Shown here: positions 62,620-64,000 of the stretch, one piece after another | Layout of the letters: every line of letters begins with the position of its first letter | Numbering within the stretch: position 1 is the first letter of the stretch | NCBI GenBank assembly: GCA_021738725.1 | Contig: JAIPBE010000012.1 | Coordinates: 18,994 to 82,993, forward strand | Length of the DNA stretch: 64,000 nucleotides | Direction of reading: 5' to 3' | From: Saprospiraceae bacterium | GTDB lineage: Bacteria > Bacteroidota > Bacteroidia > Chitinophagales > Saprospiraceae | The notes under the pieces: generated by a model | Seen by the model: only the letters and a program-made list of their open reading frames with translations | What the model was told of the DNA's origin: nothing | Databases searched by the model: none | Made by a program: the position numbers and the translations under genes

Positions 62620-63078
62620 TTATTTTTCACAAAGTTCCTTCAACTTTTCAAGTGCCATTGGGTAGGTTTGATTCATATAATCTAATAAATCATCTGTAGC
62701 GTCTAAGTCAACAATAACGGTTGTTACCCCATTGTCTTCCTCGAAGGTATAGTTTTCAAATCCATTTGCCCATTGTTCCACCTCCGGCCCCTCCGTAATT
62801 TCCTTGTCATCTTTTAATAGCCCATAGTGTTGGATTGAAACAAATTGATTGGGAATGTTCTCGGCAATTTTGGAAACCATACCACCCTTTTCTCCTTTCT
62901 CATTAAAGCCCACAAATAGAATTTTATTTCCTTGGGTCCAATTTCCTTCATAGGTAGATGTTGGGTTAAACAATGCTGTCCATTGCTCATACGTTGATTT
63001 AGTCTCCAAGCCAGGCATAAAAGCGTATACCTTGTTTACATGTGCTTTGATGCGTACTTTGAATTGCAATTTTTTCAT
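62620..63078 (-). CDS. SRPBCC domain protein
   Basis: MKKLQFKVRIKAHVNKVYAFMPGLETKSTYEQWTALFNPTSTYEGNWTQGNKILFVG... Confidence 0.88.
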   Translation of the reverse strand: MKKLQFKVRIKAHVNKVYAFMPGLETKSTYEQWTALFNPTSTYEGNWTQGNKILFVGFNEKGEKGGMVSKIAENIPNQFVSIQHYGLLKDDKEITEGPEVEQWANGFENYTFEEDNGVTTVIVDLDATDDLLDYMNQTYPMALEKLKELCEK

Positions 63079-63401
63079 AATACTCGTATTTATTTAAATT
63101 AATCCTTCGTGTTATGATTTTCAGACATCACTATCAGCCGTTTAAAAATAGCTTATAACGAAATTAAATACGCAACAAATCCATCCCCCTGATTTTCAGT
63201 TCTACTTGCTTAATGCGGGTATCAACCAATAATTCACTACTTTTTCAAAACATATCAACCCTATCGGTCTTTTATAACCGATTGTAAAAACATGATCTCA
63301 AATTGGCTCTTTCCCAACGACCCGTGGTTTTCCTTCCCTAAGATAGTCGCATCGGCTGAATTGAACAAATGGACCCAATCCCTTCTCTTTTTAGCCACCT
63401 C

Positions 63402-63755
63402 TTACGCCTTTGGCAATTCCTCCTGAAAGGCCTTCAGCTTCCGCTCCACCCGCACGATCATCACGACTACTGAACCGATCAAAATTCCCACTGCAAGTAG
63501 AACATATAGATCGCCATTCAACGGAAACCATAAGCTGGGGATCGCGCATAAAGTTTGAACCACACCTACCTTGATCACTTTCTGTGAAGAAATTTTTTGG
63601 GCCACATCCCAGCTGGCCTGATCTTTCATGGACCGGCGAGTCCGGTATCCAATAAGGGGATTGATCTTCTTGATCGGGAATCTGTAAAAGATCCAACCCA
63701 GAAGGATAAAAAGAGGACCGGTAATGAAGAGGATAACAGAATAAGGAGTCATCAT
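63402..63755 (-). CDS. SdpI family protein
   Basis: LFILLGWIFYRFPIKKINPLIGYRTRRSMKDQASWDVAQKISSQ: SdpI signature (IGYRTxxSxxxxxxWxxAn). Confidence 0.93.
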   Translation of the reverse strand: MMTPYSVILFITGPLFILLGWIFYRFPIKKINPLIGYRTRRSMKDQASWDVAQKISSQKVIKVGVVQTLCAIPSLWFPLNGDLYVLLAVGILIGSVVVMIVRVERKLKAFQEELPKA

Positions 63756-64000
63756 ATCCAGTGTTTAGGAGGCATATAAAACAGCCGTGTTCAGATCCAA
63801 TTCAAAATGGGTAGTTGTTTGCAGCCACTTCAGAAAAAAATACCGGAGAGGAATTCTGCCATACTTAGGGTCTGCTGAATAACCCATAATTACTTGAAGT
63901 CCAACAAAATAAGTGTAAAAAGTGGATGAACAAATACAGAGAAATGCTTATATTGAAGCAAATTCTCTGCACATGTTTCGGTACACAAGTCAACGACAAT

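Overview
This 64 kb window looks like chromosomal DNA from a Bacteroidota organism, probably Saprospiria-like. That placement is inferred from several T9SS sorting-domain proteins, a CHU_C/PorP/OmpA cassette and TAnnTTTG-type promoters. Recognisable genes include PCD, an M42 peptidase, radical SAM enzymes, egtB/egtD, kynU, gltX, a NodB deacetylase, a serpin, an M49-like peptidase, a TonB receptor, a PiT transporter, a BNR-repeat protein, a sulfatase, a RelE/ParE-type TA pair, Fic, VIT, PaiB and SdpI. At least seven secreted proteins carry T9SS-type C-termini. The main unexplained signals are: (1) a (CT)10 tract that splits a T9SS protein's signal peptide from its mature part, so it reads as OFF; (2) a tetranucleotide (CTGT)~11.75 tract in the 5' coding part of a second T9SS protein; together these suggest slippage-type phase variation of surface proteins; (3) mosaic intergenic islands of heptamer arrays (GCGAATA, CCTTTTA, GGCGTTG, GGAACCA, TTGAACT), usually abutting gene 3' ends, with CCCCGA-N4-TCGGGG hairpins whose flanking stem shows compensatory changes; (4) three 12-bp operator copies at exact 20-bp spacing upstream of fic, one overlapping the predicted -33 box; (5) a lone 463-aa protein with a Rossmann/TIR/NDT-like segment plus a 54-aa partner ORF, a tentative defence-type unit; (6) an ADAMTS-like T9SS protease; and (7) a DUF1003 pseudogene with a nonsense codon and a frameshift. 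No rRNA, CRISPR array or intact transposase was found. No tRNA was recognised, but this was by eye only.
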